Shown: one piece after another, positions 17,540-25,991 of the stretch
Layout of the letters: every line of letters begins with the position of its first letter
Numbering within the stretch: the first letter of the stretch is position 1
The notes under the pieces: model-generated
What the model saw: the letters and a program-made list of their open reading frames with translations, nothing else
Told to the model about the DNA's origin: nothing
The model's database searches: none
Position numbers and translations under genes: made by a program
Assembly (NCBI GenBank): GCA_003151955.1
Contig: PLZB01000028.1
Coordinates: 1 to 64,000, forward strand
Direction of reading: 5' to 3'
Length of the DNA stretch: 64,000 bases
Source of the DNA: Acidimicrobiaceae bacterium
GTDB lineage: Bacteria > Actinomycetota > Acidimicrobiia > Acidimicrobiales > UBA8190

Positions 17540-18627
17540 CGGCGGGCTCCCAGGACGGCCCGGTAGACGGCCAGGGTCCCGCGGGCGGTGGCCGTTCCCC
17601 GGGGTGGGGGAGGGGAGGGGAGGGGGGAGGGGCCGAGGGCGGCGGCGACGGCCGCTCCCCAGGCTTCGGGGACGAGAGGATGGACCTGGCCCGCCCCGGT
17701 CCGGTGGACCTCCTCGGCCAGGGCCGGGGAGGCCAGGACGGGGGTCCCGGCGGCCAGGGCCCGGTGGAGGACGCCGGAGTGGCTCCCGTGGTGGTAGGGG
17801 AGGAGGACGACGTCGGCGGCGGCCACCCAGGCGTCGAGGTCCTCCTCGGGGACGAAACCCTCCCGGACCTCGACCCCGGGCCGGGCGGCCAGGGGACCGA
17901 GCCCGGTCCCGTCGCCGTAGGCGGCCCCGACCACGAGGAGCCGGGCCCCCGGGACGGCGCTGCGGGCCAGGGGCCAGGCCCCGGCCAGGAGGTCGAGGCC
18001 CTTGTAGGGGCGGAGCTGGCCCAGGAGGAGGGCGGTGGGGGCCTCGGGGAGGCCGAGCCGGCTCCGGGCCTCCCGGCGACCGAGGGGTGGGCCCCCCAGT
18101 CTGAGGTCGACGGGGACGACGAAGACGGGGGTGGACCCGGCGGAGGACTCCACCAGGACCTGGGGCTCCCGGCCGTGGATGACGACGGCGTCGGCGGCCT
18201 GCCAGCGACGGGACTCCCGGCGGAGGGTGGCCACCCCCCCCTGGTGGGGGACGGGGTCGTGGGCGGTCACGACCACCGGAGCCCGACGGCGGAGGGCGGC
18301 GAAGACGAGGGGGTCGAGCCGGGGGAGGATCTCGGTCTGGAAGTGGATCACGTCGGGCCGGACGGCCCGGACGGCCCCGAGGAGGCGGGAGGTGGCCCCG
18401 GGGAGCTCGGCCAGGCGGCGGCGGTAGAGGGCCCCCCGGCCGAGCCGCTCGACGTCGGGACCCCAGGAGGGCGGGGCCAGGGCCGGGGACCCGTCGGCGG
18501 CGGAGCCGGGGGCGGCCACGGCCACCTCGAGGCCCTCCCGGCGGAGGGCGGCGGCCAGGGCGGCGGTGTAGGTGGCGATGCCACCCCGGTCGGAGCCGTC
18601 GACCAAGAGGACCCGGCAGCGCTCCAT
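17536..18627 (-). CDS. Glycosyltransferase family 4 (first gene of the operon)
   Basis: GT-B enzyme of 363 residues: N-terminal VLLVDGSDRGGIATYTAALAAAL, middle VIHFQTEILPRL and TAHDPVPHQGG, and C-terminal LGQLRPYKGLDLLAGAW and SHSGVLHRALAAGTPVLAS. ATG 18627 is chosen because TATCGT lies 7 bases upstream with no ribosome-binding site, a leaderless arrangement. It heads an operon of four glycosyltransferases joined by 4-base stop/start overlaps. The divergent GT39-like gene begins 52 bases away. Confidence 0.87.
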   Translation of the reverse strand: MERCRVLLVDGSDRGGIATYTAALAAALRREGLEVAVAAPGSAADGSPALAPPSWGPDVERLGRGALYRRRLAELPGATSRLLGAVRAVRPDVIHFQTEILPRLDPLVFAALRRRAPVVVTAHDPVPHQGGVATLRRESRRWQAADAVVIHGREPQVLVESSAGSTPVFVVPVDLRLGGPPLGRREARSRLGLPEAPTALLLGQLRPYKGLDLLAGAWPLARSAVPGARLLVVGAAYGDGTGLGPLAARPGVEVREGFVPEEDLDAWVAAADVVLLPYHHGSHSGVLHRALAAGTPVLASPALAEEVHRTGAGQVHPLVPEAWGAAVAAALGPSPLPSPPPPRGTATARGTLAVYRAVLGARR

Positions 18628-18634
18628 CGCACCG

Positions 18635-18640
18635 ACGATA
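18635..18640 (-). promoter_or_regulatory. Leaderless -10 element of the glycosyltransferase operon
   Basis: TATCGT on the minus strand ends 7 bases before ATG 18627. It would drive the four-gene operon down to 14056. Confidence 0.55.
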
Positions 18641-18663
18641 GGCCCTGGAGGAGGCCACGCTGC

Positions 18664-18669
18664 TACCTT
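18664..18669 (+). promoter_or_regulatory. Candidate -10 element of the GT39-like gene
   Basis: TACCTT lies 10 bases before ATG 18680. A GGGGAG in between could act as a ribosome-binding site on a very short leader. Confidence 0.4.
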
Positions 18670-18679
18670 CGCCGGGGAG

Positions 18680-20185
18680 ATGACCTCCGCATCGACCCCC
18701 GGGCAGGAGCCGGCCGACCGGCTGGGGAGCTGGGGGGCGACGGGAGTCCTGGCCGGCCTGGCCCTGGTGGTCGGGGCCCTCGACCTCGGGGGGCACAGCC
18801 TCACCCTGGACGAGAGCGTGAGCACCACGATGGGGACGGCCCCCTGGCGGGAATTCACCGACTCGGTCGTCCACCGGGAGGCGAACATGGCCCTCTACTC
18901 CCTCCTCCTCCGGGGCTGGGCCGCCCTGGGCCACTCCGAGGTGGCCCTCCGGAGCCTGTCGGTGGTGGCGGCGGTGGGAACGGTGGTGGTGGTGACCCGG
19001 TTGGCCCAGGGCCTCTTCGGGTCCCGGGCCGGCTTGCTGGCCGGGGTCCTCCTCGCCGTCGATCCCCTCTTCGTCCGCTACGGCCAGACGGCCCGGGGCT
19101 ACGAGCTCTCCATCCTCCTCACGGCCGGTTCGACGGCCCTCTTCGTCCGGGGGGTCCGGTCGGGGGGCCGGGGGGTCTGGGTGGCCTACGCCCTGGTCAC
19201 GGCGGCGGGCGCCTACACGAACTTCTGGGCCGCCCTCATCCCCCTGGCCCAGGCCGCCTCCCTGGTGGCCCTCCCCACCGGCGAGGTCCCCTGGGGCCGG
19301 CTCCTCCCCGCCTGGGCCGGGCTGGCCGTCCTCCTCGTCCCCCTGGCCCTCCTGATCCACGCCGAGGACAGCGCCGGGACGGACTGGGCGGCGGGGTCGG
19401 CGGCGGGACGGGTCCTGACCCGGCTCCGGGGGTCGGTGCCCAGGGGCCTGCTCGACCTGGCCGTCCTGGCCGTCGTGGTGGTCCTGGTGGTGGCGGCCCT
19501 GGTGCTCCGCCGACGGGTCCCCCCGGGGACCCTGGCCCGGCACTGGCCCCTCCTCCTGGCCCTGGCCTGGCTGGTGGTCCCCCTCGCCGGCCTCGTCCTC
19601 CTCTCGGTCGCCTACAAGCCCCTCCTGGTCCTGCGGTACCTGGTCGTCTGCCTCCCGGCGGCCTTCCTCCTCCTCGGCCTGGCCCTCGACCGGCTGGCCC
19701 GGGCCCCGCTGGTGGCGGTGGGGGGGGTCCTGGTCCTGGCCTCGGTGGCGGGGGTCTGGCAGTGGGACGCCCGGGGCCAGAGCGAGGACTGGCGGGGGGC
19801 GGCCGCCCTGGTGGCCTCGGAGGCCGGCCCCGGCGACGGGATCGTCGTCTACGCCCCCTACACCCGGATGCCCTTCCAGTGGTACGCCGCCGACCATCCC
19901 GGTCTGATCCGGGACACCACCCCCGTCTTCCCGGCCGGATCCTGGGCCACGGGCGCCCTCGGCTTCGACACCTACATCCCCGTGGACGGGCCCGCCCTCG
20001 TGGCCCGGACCCGGGGCCTCACCCGGATCTGGGTGGTCCTCAGCCACGTCCAGGGGTCAGGTCCCCAGGAGGTGGCCCTCCTCGGAGCCCTGACGCAGGC
20101 CGGCTACACCCCGACCGGCCGGCAGGGGTTGGCCGGGGTGACCGTCCTCCAGTACGGGCCGGGCCCGACGGCGGTGGTCCCGTGA
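18680..20185 (+). CDS. GT39/ArnT-like membrane glycosyltransferase
   Basis: The 501-residue protein has about ten hydrophobic segments and, after the first, an extracytoplasmic loop with LTLDESVS. The acidic pair there is typical of the dolichyl/polyprenyl-phosphate-dependent GT39/GT83 class (PMT, ArnT). The pattern FVRYGQTARGYELSILLTAGS is also common in these proteins. It would transfer a sugar from a polyprenyl-phosphate donor to an outer acceptor. ATG 18680 is preceded by GGGGAG. Its stop overlaps the start of the polymerase gene (GTGA at 20182-20185). The acceptor is unknown. Confidence 0.8.
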   Translation: MTSASTPGQEPADRLGSWGATGVLAGLALVVGALDLGGHSLTLDESVSTTMGTAPWREFTDSVVHREANMALYSLLLRGWAALGHSEVALRSLSVVAAVGTVVVVTRLAQGLFGSRAGLLAGVLLAVDPLFVRYGQTARGYELSILLTAGSTALFVRGVRSGGRGVWVAYALVTAAGAYTNFWAALIPLAQAASLVALPTGEVPWGRLLPAWAGLAVLLVPLALLIHAEDSAGTDWAAGSAAGRVLTRLRGSVPRGLLDLAVLAVVVVLVVAALVLRRRVPPGTLARHWPLLLALAWLVVPLAGLVLLSVAYKPLLVLRYLVVCLPAAFLLLGLALDRLARAPLVAVGGVLVLASVAGVWQWDARGQSEDWRGAAALVASEAGPGDGIVVYAPYTRMPFQWYAADHPGLIRDTTPVFPAGSWATGALGFDTYIPVDGPALVARTRGLTRIWVVLSHVQGSGPQEVALLGALTQAGYTPTGRQGLAGVTVLQYGPGPTAVVP

Positions 20186-21585
20186 CCCGGCTGGTGGAGC
20201 TCCTCGCCGGCCTCGTCCTGGCCGGGACCCTGGTGGCGGTCTTCGTCCGGTGGGAGCGGACCGGCCGGTCCCACTGGGCCCCGATCGGGCTCCTGATCCT
20301 CGTGGCCGTGGAGTCCTGCCTCTACGAGAACCAGGACCTCATGCCCCGGGGCCTCTTCCACCCCGGGTCCGGCTCCTTCCAGTTCCGGCTCCCCGAGGTC
20401 GTCATCCTCCTGGCCCTGGCGGGCCGGCTCCTGGCCCGGGGGGCACCCCGGAGCATCGGGCCGGCCGCCCTGGCCTGGGCCGCCTTCGGGGCCTGGCTGG
20501 TGGCCGAGACGGCGGTGGGGGTCCTCCGGCACAACAGCACCGTCCAGATCCCCTACGAGGCCAAGGCCGTCGTCTACGTGGTGGGGGGGTTCGCCCTGGC
20601 GGCCGGGGTCCCGGCCGAGACCTACGTCCGGACCCGGTGCTTCGCCCGGCTGGCCCGGGCCTTCGCCCTTCCCGCCGTCCTCCTCACCGGCCTGACCCTG
20701 GCCGGCAAGCACCTGGCCCTCCACCTCCCCCTCCTTTCCATGCCGGATTTCGGGCTCTTCGGCGCCGACGCCGCCACCGTGCTGGCCGCCATCGGGTTCT
20801 CCGCCCTCGTCTTCGAGCTCGGCGCCCCACAGAAGAGCCCGGTCACGCTCCTGGCCACCGTCCCCCTCATCCTCGGCCCCCTGGTCGCCTCCCAGCGGGC
20901 CGCCCTGGTCGGGGTGGCCGTCACCCTGTTCGTCGTGGTCGTCGCCGTCCTGGGCCCGACGGCCCGCCGGCGGCTCCGGGTCACCATCCCCCAGGTCGCC
21001 CTGGCCGCCCTGGCCGCCACCGCCGTCCTCATCGCCGTGACGCTGGCCCCGGCGGCGGTGTCCCAACGGGCTCCCCAGGTCCCCCTCCGGAGCACCATCT
21101 CCCAGACGTTCCACCAGACGGCCAAGGTCCAGTCGGCCAACGAGCGGGTGGCCCAGTGGGACCAGGCCCGCCACCTGATCGCCCAGCACGCCCTCATGGG
21201 CTGGGGCCTCGGCGTCGAGTACACCTACTACTCCGTCGGCCAGCGCCAGCTCATCACCACCGACCTCACCCACAACATCCTCCTCGACCTGGCCATGCGG
21301 ACGGGGGCCGTCGGGGTGGTCCTCTTCCTGATCGCCCTCATCGCCTCGGTGGGAGGCGGACTCGGGACCTGGCGGAGACAGCCCGACGCCGCCGTGGCCC
21401 TCCTGGCCCTGGCCCTGGTGGCGGTGGTCCTGGGCGTCGTGGGCAAGGGTATGTTCGAGTCGATCTTCGAGAAGTACCGTTTGGCCACGATGGTCGGACT
21501 CATGGTCGGTGTGCTCCGGAGCTGTGTCACCTCGCCGCGGGTCCCGGCCGAGGTCCGGAGAGAGACGATGGGGGAGTGGGCCTGA
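20182..21585 (+). CDS. O-antigen ligase / Wzy-like polymerase membrane protein
   Basis: A 467-residue polytopic protein with about ten membrane segments. The largest loop carries STISQTFHQTAKVQSANERVAQWDQARHLIAQHALMGWGLGVEYTYY and then THNILLDLAMRTGAVG. The ER..W....L...HP-like segment followed by THN is the hallmark of the Wzy_C/O-antigen ligase family. It probably polymerises or ligates the surface polysaccharide. GTG 20182 overlaps the preceding stop codon, so it is in one operon with the GT39-like gene and the kinase. Confidence 0.82.
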   Translation: MTRLVELLAGLVLAGTLVAVFVRWERTGRSHWAPIGLLILVAVESCLYENQDLMPRGLFHPGSGSFQFRLPEVVILLALAGRLLARGAPRSIGPAALAWAAFGAWLVAETAVGVLRHNSTVQIPYEAKAVVYVVGGFALAAGVPAETYVRTRCFARLARAFALPAVLLTGLTLAGKHLALHLPLLSMPDFGLFGADAATVLAAIGFSALVFELGAPQKSPVTLLATVPLILGPLVASQRAALVGVAVTLFVVVVAVLGPTARRRLRVTIPQVALAALAATAVLIAVTLAPAAVSQRAPQVPLRSTISQTFHQTAKVQSANERVAQWDQARHLIAQHALMGWGLGVEYTYYSVGQRQLITTDLTHNILLDLAMRTGAVGVVLFLIALIASVGGGLGTWRRQPDAAVALLALALVAVVLGVVGKGMFESIFEKYRLATMVGLMVGVLRSCVTSPRVPAEVRRETMGEWA

Positions 21586-21589
21586 GGCC

Positions 21590-23200
21590 ATGGAGATCGA
21601 ACAGCTCATCCGCACCCTCCGGGCCAACCTCCTCACGGTGGCGGCCGTCTTCCTCCTGTGCCTCGCCGCCGGGACAGCCGCCGCCGTCCTCCCGGCCAAG
21701 CAGTACACGGCCACTGCCGTGGTCCTCCTCCAGCCCGTCCCGGGCTCGGCCGATATCTCGGGGGACATCGTCGCCATCCAGTACCTCCTCCCCCAGCTCC
21801 CCACTGAGGCCACCGATCCCTCCAGCCTGATCCGGGCCCGCTCCCGGGTGCCGGCCGGGGAGGCTCGGGCCCAGGTGTCCGTCAGTGCCGTGGCCGATCC
21901 GGGCACGGGGATCCTCCAGATCTCGGCCACCAGCGGCTCGGGGGGGGTGGCGGCCGACTACGCCAACGCCCTGGCCGCCCACATGATCGCGGTGGTGGCC
22001 ACCTCGTCCAGCGGCCGGTTCGCTGTCCTCGCCCAGGTGAGCCCGGTCCTCCCCCCGGGGAGCCCCTCCAACCCCCGGCTCCCTCTCCTGGCCGGGTCGG
22101 CCGCCTTCGGGGTCATCGCCGGCATCTTCGCCGGCATCGGGGCCGGAGCCCTCCGGCGGCGGCTGTCCCGGGCCGAGGAGGTCCGGAGCCGGGCCGGGGT
22201 GACCGTCCTGGCCGAGATCCCCCGGGTCCGGCGCCATGCCGTCGACCCCGCCGACGTCTTCGCCGAGGACGGCGACGCCCTCGCCGCCGAGGCCTTCCAG
22301 GAGCTCCGCAGCAGCATCCTCCTCGGGCTCGACCGGGTCCCCCGGTCCATCGCCGTGACCTCCTGCGAGGAGGGGGAGGGGAAGACGACGGTGGCGGCCG
22401 CCCTGGCCTGGGCCCTGGCCAGCGACGGCCGACCGGTGGTGGCCGTCGACTGCGACCTCCGCCGGCCCCGGCTCCACCAGGTCCTGGGGGTGCCCTTCGG
22501 CCGGGGCCTGGCCGGTAGCCGGGGAACCGATGTCCTCGCCCTGGCCACCCCCACCGCCAATCCCGATCTCGCCGTCGTCCCGGCCGGGGTCCCCGACCGC
22601 CATCCTGCCGACGTCCTCCTGGGGGTCCTCCCCGGGGTCCTCGAGGGCCTCTCCGGGTCGGGTCGGCTGGCCGTCCTCGACTGTCCCCCGCTGGGCGGCC
22701 TGGCCGAGACGGTCATCGCCGCGGCCGCCGCCGACGTCATCGTCATGGTCGTCGACACCGCCTCCTTCGACCCCGCCGTTCTCCAGAATGCCCTCCTCCG
22801 GCTCGAGAACGCCGGCTCGGTGGTGGTCGGGGTGGTCCTCAACCGGGTCCGGGTGGGCCGTCGGCAACGGCGACGGTCCTACCAGTACCTCTCCGCCGTC
22901 CTGAGCCCCCAGGAGGTCGAGCTGGCCGCCGCCCCCTCGGCCGCGGCGCTCCCGGGGTGGTACCCGGCCCCGAGCGAGCACGAGCCAGAGATGCAGCGCT
23001 ACTGGGACGGTGGGCGCTGGACCCACCACGTCGCTGTTCCCACCTCCCGGGGCCGCCGGGCCGGGACCCCGGACCGGACCCCCGCCGACCTCGACGCCGA
23101 CCCGGCCCCCCCGGCCAACGGGACCCCCCCTCCGACCCCGGTCCGGAAGCCCATGGTCCGACCCGGGCCCCGCCGGTCCGGGAGGGCCGGGCCCGACTGA
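21590..23200 (+). CDS. Wzc-like polysaccharide co-polymerase / tyrosine kinase with DUF2510 tail
   Basis: The protein has 536 residues. The Wzz part has two membrane segments flanking an outer domain (about residues 15-200). A BY-kinase ATPase follows, with Walker A CEEGEGKTTVA (about 260), Walker A' VVAVDCDLRRP and Walker B LAVLDCPP. Instead of the tyrosine-rich tail of Wzc, the C-terminus carries a DUF2510 motif, PGWYPAPSEHEPEMQRYWDGGRWTHH, and a Pro/Arg-rich end. It would control polymer length and be dephosphorylated by the phosphatase at 9794 (inference). ATG 21590 follows the polymerase stop by four bases. Confidence 0.88.
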   Translation: MEIEQLIRTLRANLLTVAAVFLLCLAAGTAAAVLPAKQYTATAVVLLQPVPGSADISGDIVAIQYLLPQLPTEATDPSSLIRARSRVPAGEARAQVSVSAVADPGTGILQISATSGSGGVAADYANALAAHMIAVVATSSSGRFAVLAQVSPVLPPGSPSNPRLPLLAGSAAFGVIAGIFAGIGAGALRRRLSRAEEVRSRAGVTVLAEIPRVRRHAVDPADVFAEDGDALAAEAFQELRSSILLGLDRVPRSIAVTSCEEGEGKTTVAAALAWALASDGRPVVAVDCDLRRPRLHQVLGVPFGRGLAGSRGTDVLALATPTANPDLAVVPAGVPDRHPADVLLGVLPGVLEGLSGSGRLAVLDCPPLGGLAETVIAAAAADVIVMVVDTASFDPAVLQNALLRLENAGSVVVGVVLNRVRVGRRQRRRSYQYLSAVLSPQEVELAAAPSAAALPGWYPAPSEHEPEMQRYWDGGRWTHHVAVPTSRGRRAGTPDRTPADLDADPAPPANGTPPPTPVRKPMVRPGPRRSGRAGPD

Positions 23201-23214
23201 CGGGGCGGCCCCGG

Positions 23215-24858
23215 TCAGTTCCGGGCCATCCCCACGACGGGCCGGCTGAGGACGAGGCCGCCGGTGGAGCCGTAGAAGTCGGCGTCGCCGTAGGCGAAGA
23301 TCCCGCCGTCGGCGGCGACGAGCCAGTAGCCCTTCCCGTCGGGGGTGGGGGTGGCCCCCACGATGGGCTGGGCCAGGGCGGTCCCGCCGGTGGAGCCGTA
23401 GAAGGGGGCGTCGCCGTAGGCGAAGATCCCGCCGTCGGCGGCGACGAGCCAGTAGCCCTTCCCGTCGGCGGTGGGGGCCATCCCCACCACGGGCCGGGCC
23501 AGGGTCGTCCCTCCCATCGAGCCGTAGAAGTTGGCGTCGCCGAAGGCGAAGATCCCCCCGTCGGAGGCCACCAGCCAGTAGCCCAGGTTGTCGCCGGTGT
23601 GGGCGATCCCGACGATGGGCCGGTCGAGCGGCCTCCCCCCCATCGACCCCAGGTAGGGGACCCCCCCGAAGGCGAAGACCCCACCGTCGGAGGCGACCAG
23701 CCAGTAGCCGCTGGCCGAACCCGAAGTGGCCACACCCGAGCCCGAGACCGAGCCGGAGCCGGAGCCGGAGCCCGAACCGGAGCCGGAGCCGGAGCCGGAG
23801 CCGGAACCGGAGCCGGAGCCGGAACCCGAGCCCGATGTGAAGGCCGGGCCGAAGGCGGAGAGGGATTGGGGGAAGCTCCCGTCGAGGAGATCGTGGGAGC
23901 CGTCGGAGGCGTCGAAGTTGAAGTAGCTGGTGAAGGCCACGTCGTGGGCCGCGATCCAGGCCGCGACGTGGTCGACGAAGGTGGGATCGTCGCCGAGGCC
24001 GTGCCCGTCGGTCCGGATCGACTCGCCCCACTCGGGGAGGGAGAGGGGCTTGGCGTGGGCGGCGCCGAAGGAGGCCAGCCAGTCGAGCTCCTGGGTCCCG
24101 GAGGTCAGGGCGTTCCAGGCCACGGCGGCGGTGAGTGGGCTGGCCCAGGTCTGGTCGTAGACGTCCATGCCGACTTCGTCGACGTAGGCGTCGCCCGGGT
24201 AGGCCTGGGTCAGGTCCCAGCTGGTCCAACCGCCGCTGGGATTCCAGTCGAAGGAGAAGGACTGACCGGGGACGGCCCGCATGGTGGTGACGATCTGGCG
24301 GAAGTAGGCGGCGTAGTCGGCGGCGGCGGCGGCCCCGGAGACGGTCCAGGGGAACCAGCTCCCGTCGAACTCCCAGCCGAGGCGGAGGATGGCGTCGCCC
24401 TGTCCGGCGGCCACCAGGGTCCGGGCCAGGGTGGTGAAGTACTGGTCGAATTGTCCGGAGGCCCCCTGGGCCAGGGTCCCCAGGGGGGTGCCGGCCTGGG
24501 TGGGGATGATGGGGACTCCGATGGCGAGCCGGTAGCCGGTCCCGGCCCACCGGCCGAGATCCCAGCTGAGGCTTCCCCCGGCGCCATCCATGGCGTCCCA
24601 GCCGGCGCCGCCGGGGAGGAAGTCGGAGGCGATGGTGGGGGTGGTCCCGGTGGCGGCGGCGAAGTCGGAGATGCCGGTGGGGTCGCCCGAGCCGGCGTAG
24701 ACACCGAGGGGGGCGGCCGGGGCGGCGGCGGCGGCGGCGGAGAAGGCTCCGGAGAGACCGGCCCCGGCGGTTCCGGTGGCCAGGGCGAAGAGGAGGGCGA
24801 GAACGCCCGGGAGGCTCCGCCGCCCGTGCCGTCCGGTCCCGTGGCCCCCTGCGTCCAT
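23215..24858 (-). CDS. Secreted GH26-like glycoside hydrolase with four C-terminal repeats
   Basis: The 547-residue precursor has a signal peptide ([19 protein letters not shown]), a catalytic domain, a Ser-Gly linker (from about residue 342) and four repeats. In the catalytic domain, [10 protein letters not shown] (E163) and SLPEWGES (E277) match the acid/base and nucleophile positions of GH26 and related clan GH-A enzymes (beta-mannanase type). Each repeat follows [25 protein letters not shown] and resembles the tandem secreted repeats common in Acidimicrobiia. It probably trims or modifies a surface mannan-like polymer. ATG 24858 is chosen over ATG 24906 because the signal peptide follows it and a riboswitch ends just upstream. 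Confidence 0.78.
   Translation of the reverse strand: MDAGGHGTGRHGRRSLPGVLALLFALATGTAGAGLSGAFSAAAAAAPAAPLGVYAGSGDPTGISDFAAATGTTPTIASDFLPGGAGWDAMDGAGGSLSWDLGRWAGTGYRLAIGVPIIPTQAGTPLGTLAQGASGQFDQYFTTLARTLVAAGQGDAILRLGWEFDGSWFPWTVSGAAAAADYAAYFRQIVTTMRAVPGQSFSFDWNPSGGWTSWDLTQAYPGDAYVDEVGMDVYDQTWASPLTAAVAWNALTSGTQELDWLASFGAAHAKPLSLPEWGESIRTDGHGLGDDPTFVDHVAAWIAAHDVAFTSYFNFDASDGSHDLLDGSFPQSLSAFGPAFTSGSGSGSGSGSGSGSGSGSGSGSGSGSGSVSGSGVATSGSASGYWLVASDGGVFAFGGVPYLGSMGGRPLDRPIVGIAHTGDNLGYWLVASDGGIFAFGDANFYGSMGGTTLARPVVGMAPTADGKGYWLVAADGGIFAYGDAPFYGSTGGTALAQPIVGATPTPDGKGYWLVAADGGIFAYGDADFYGSTGGLVLSRPVVGMARN
23221..23721 (-). repeat. Four tandem 126-bp coding repeats
   Basis: The same word recurs at 23323, 23449, 23575 and 23701, exactly 126 bases (42 residues) apart. 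The repeats encode the C-terminal cell-surface or binding region of the glycoside hydrolase. Confidence 0.9.
23737..23834 (-). repeat. Ser-Gly linker microsatellite
   Basis: A hexanucleotide-like repeat encodes about 16 Ser-Gly pairs joining the catalytic domain to the repeat domain. Such tracts change length easily by slippage. Confidence 0.85.
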
Positions 24859-24885
24859 CCCGATCTCTTTCCGAGCCGCGGGATG
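24856..24885 (-). promoter_or_regulatory. Start-codon-sequestering hairpin of the GH26-like gene
   Basis: On the mRNA, CATCCCG (24885 down to 24879) is a perfect complement of CGGGATG (24862 down to 24856), which contains the ATG. The 16-base loop includes the AAGAGA ribosome-binding region. It is a likely expression platform for the riboswitch just upstream. Confidence 0.5.
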
Positions 24886-24900
24886 ACGAGGCGAGCGCCG

Positions 24901-25006
24901 CCCCACGCGGCCCTCTCACGTTCGGCAACCCGGCTGGCTCCTGTGAGCCCCGTGGCTTTGCGGCCCTCCCTCACGGGAGGTGTGCCCTTTTCGCTGTGGC
25001 GTGGGG
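24901..25006 (-). ncRNA. Cyclic di-GMP-I (GEMM-I) riboswitch
   Basis: Read on the minus strand, the RNA has the GEMM-I landmarks in order. These are an A-rich GGGCACACC (consensus GGCAAACC), a CTCCC-GTGA-GGGAG hairpin with a GNRA tetraloop, then CGCAAAGCCACGGG. A second hairpin, GGCTC-ACAG-GAGCC, and the closing AGCCGGGTTGCCGAA follow. The P1 stem is closed by a perfect eight-base complement, 25006-24999 with 24908-24901. GEMM-I RNAs bind cyclic di-GMP. The aptamer ends 42 bases before ATG 24858 of the GH26-like gene, so c-di-GMP should control that secreted enzyme, probably at translation. Confidence 0.9.
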
Positions 25007-25167
25007 TTCCGGGGATGGATCCCGACGACTGTTCAGGCATCGACGGACGGGGGGTCCCGCTTGAGGATCTGCCCAGCTTGTCGTGGGTTTTTTGGGTGAA
25101 AAGGCACCGTCAGTGGCCAAAGCGCCCAGGGCGGCCACCCCTTGCGCTCGGCCAGCGGTTCCTTCGG
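25007..25167. other. Intergenic region between the riboswitch and dapB
   Basis: About 160 bases hold the unseen minus-strand promoter for the riboswitch transcript. A T6 run lies on the plus strand near 25087. I found no gene and no convincing terminator here. Confidence 0.4.
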
Positions 25168-25173
25168 TATGGT
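25168..25173 (+). promoter_or_regulatory. Leaderless -10 element of dapB
   Basis: TATGGT ends 6 bases before ATG 25180. A TTGCGC at 25142 is a possible -35, but the spacing of 20 is long. Confidence 0.55.
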
Positions 25174-25179
25174 GACGGC

Positions 25180-25989
25180 ATGGTTCGGGTCGGGGTGCTG
25201 GGTGCCGGGGGCCGGATGGGCCGGGAGGTGTGCCGGGCCGTGGCCGACGATCCCGACCTCGAGCTCGTGGCCGCCGTGGACCCCGGATTGGCCGGGATCG
25301 ACCTCCGGCAGGTGACGGGGACCGACGGTTGGGGTCTCCAGGTCGCCGGGGGGATCGAGGAGCTCGAGCGGTCCGGGGCCGAGGTGGCCGTGGACTTCAC
25401 CCAGGCCGCCGCGGCCGTCTCCAACATGCAGTGGTGCGCCGGTCACGGGGTCCACGCCGTGGTGGGGACGTCGGGGATCGCCAACGCCGAGCTCGCCGAG
25501 CTCGACGGGGAGTTCGCCCGGGCCGGCCTGGGCTGCCTGGTGGCGGCCAACTTCGCCCTCGGGGCCGTCCTCATGATGCGGTTCGCCGAGCTGGCCGCCC
25601 CGTTCATGGACGGCGTCGAGATCCTCGAGCTCCATCACGACGGCAAGGTCGACGCCCCCTCGGGGACGGCGGTCAGGACGGCAGAGCGGCTGGAGGCGGC
25701 CCGGGCGGCCGCCGGGGGAGAGGGCTGGCCCCAGGACCGGACCACCATGGAGGTGGTGCCGGGGACCCGGGGCGGGGCCGGTGGCGGGGGCATCCGGATC
25801 CACTCCGTCCGGCTCCCCGGCTTGGTGGCCCACCAGGAGGTCATCTTCGGGGCCGTGGGCCAGAGCCTCTCCATCCGTCACGACGCCTACGACCGGACCT
25901 CCTTCATGCCCGGGGTCGTCCTGGCCGTGAAGGAGGTCGGGAGCCGGCGGGGACTCACCACCGGCCTCGACGGCCTCCTCGGATTCTGA
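25180..25989 (+). CDS. dapB: 4-hydroxy-tetrahydrodipicolinate reductase
   Basis: DapB reduces hydroxy-tetrahydrodipicolinate with NAD(P)H in the lysine/diaminopimelate pathway. The 269-residue protein has the N-terminal dinucleotide motif VGVLGAGGRMGREVC, VDFTQ, VVGTSG and NFALGAVLMM. The signature ELHHDGKVDAPSGTA carries the catalytic His/His and Lys. The C-terminal VRLPGLVAHQEVIFGA completes the fold. ATG 25180 is set by the TATGGT element 6 bases upstream. It is followed after two bases by a TetR gene and is not next to dapA, which heads a separate unit at 28570. Confidence 0.95.
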   Translation: MVRVGVLGAGGRMGREVCRAVADDPDLELVAAVDPGLAGIDLRQVTGTDGWGLQVAGGIEELERSGAEVAVDFTQAAAAVSNMQWCAGHGVHAVVGTSGIANAELAELDGEFARAGLGCLVAANFALGAVLMMRFAELAAPFMDGVEILELHHDGKVDAPSGTAVRTAERLEAARAAAGGEGWPQDRTTMEVVPGTRGGAGGGGIRIHSVRLPGLVAHQEVIFGAVGQSLSIRHDAYDRTSFMPGVVLAVKEVGSRRGLTTGLDGLLGF

Positions 25990-25991
25990 CG

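Noticed and set aside
25080-25095. CCCA...TGGG followed by T6 as a terminator on the plus strand
   Set aside because: The stem has only four pairs and no plus-strand gene ends just upstream.
22957-25179. A long plus-strand open frame running through the GH26-like gene into dapB
   Set aside because: Only the part from 25180 is protein-like; the rest is a Gly/Glu/Pro shadow of the minus-strand gene and riboswitch.
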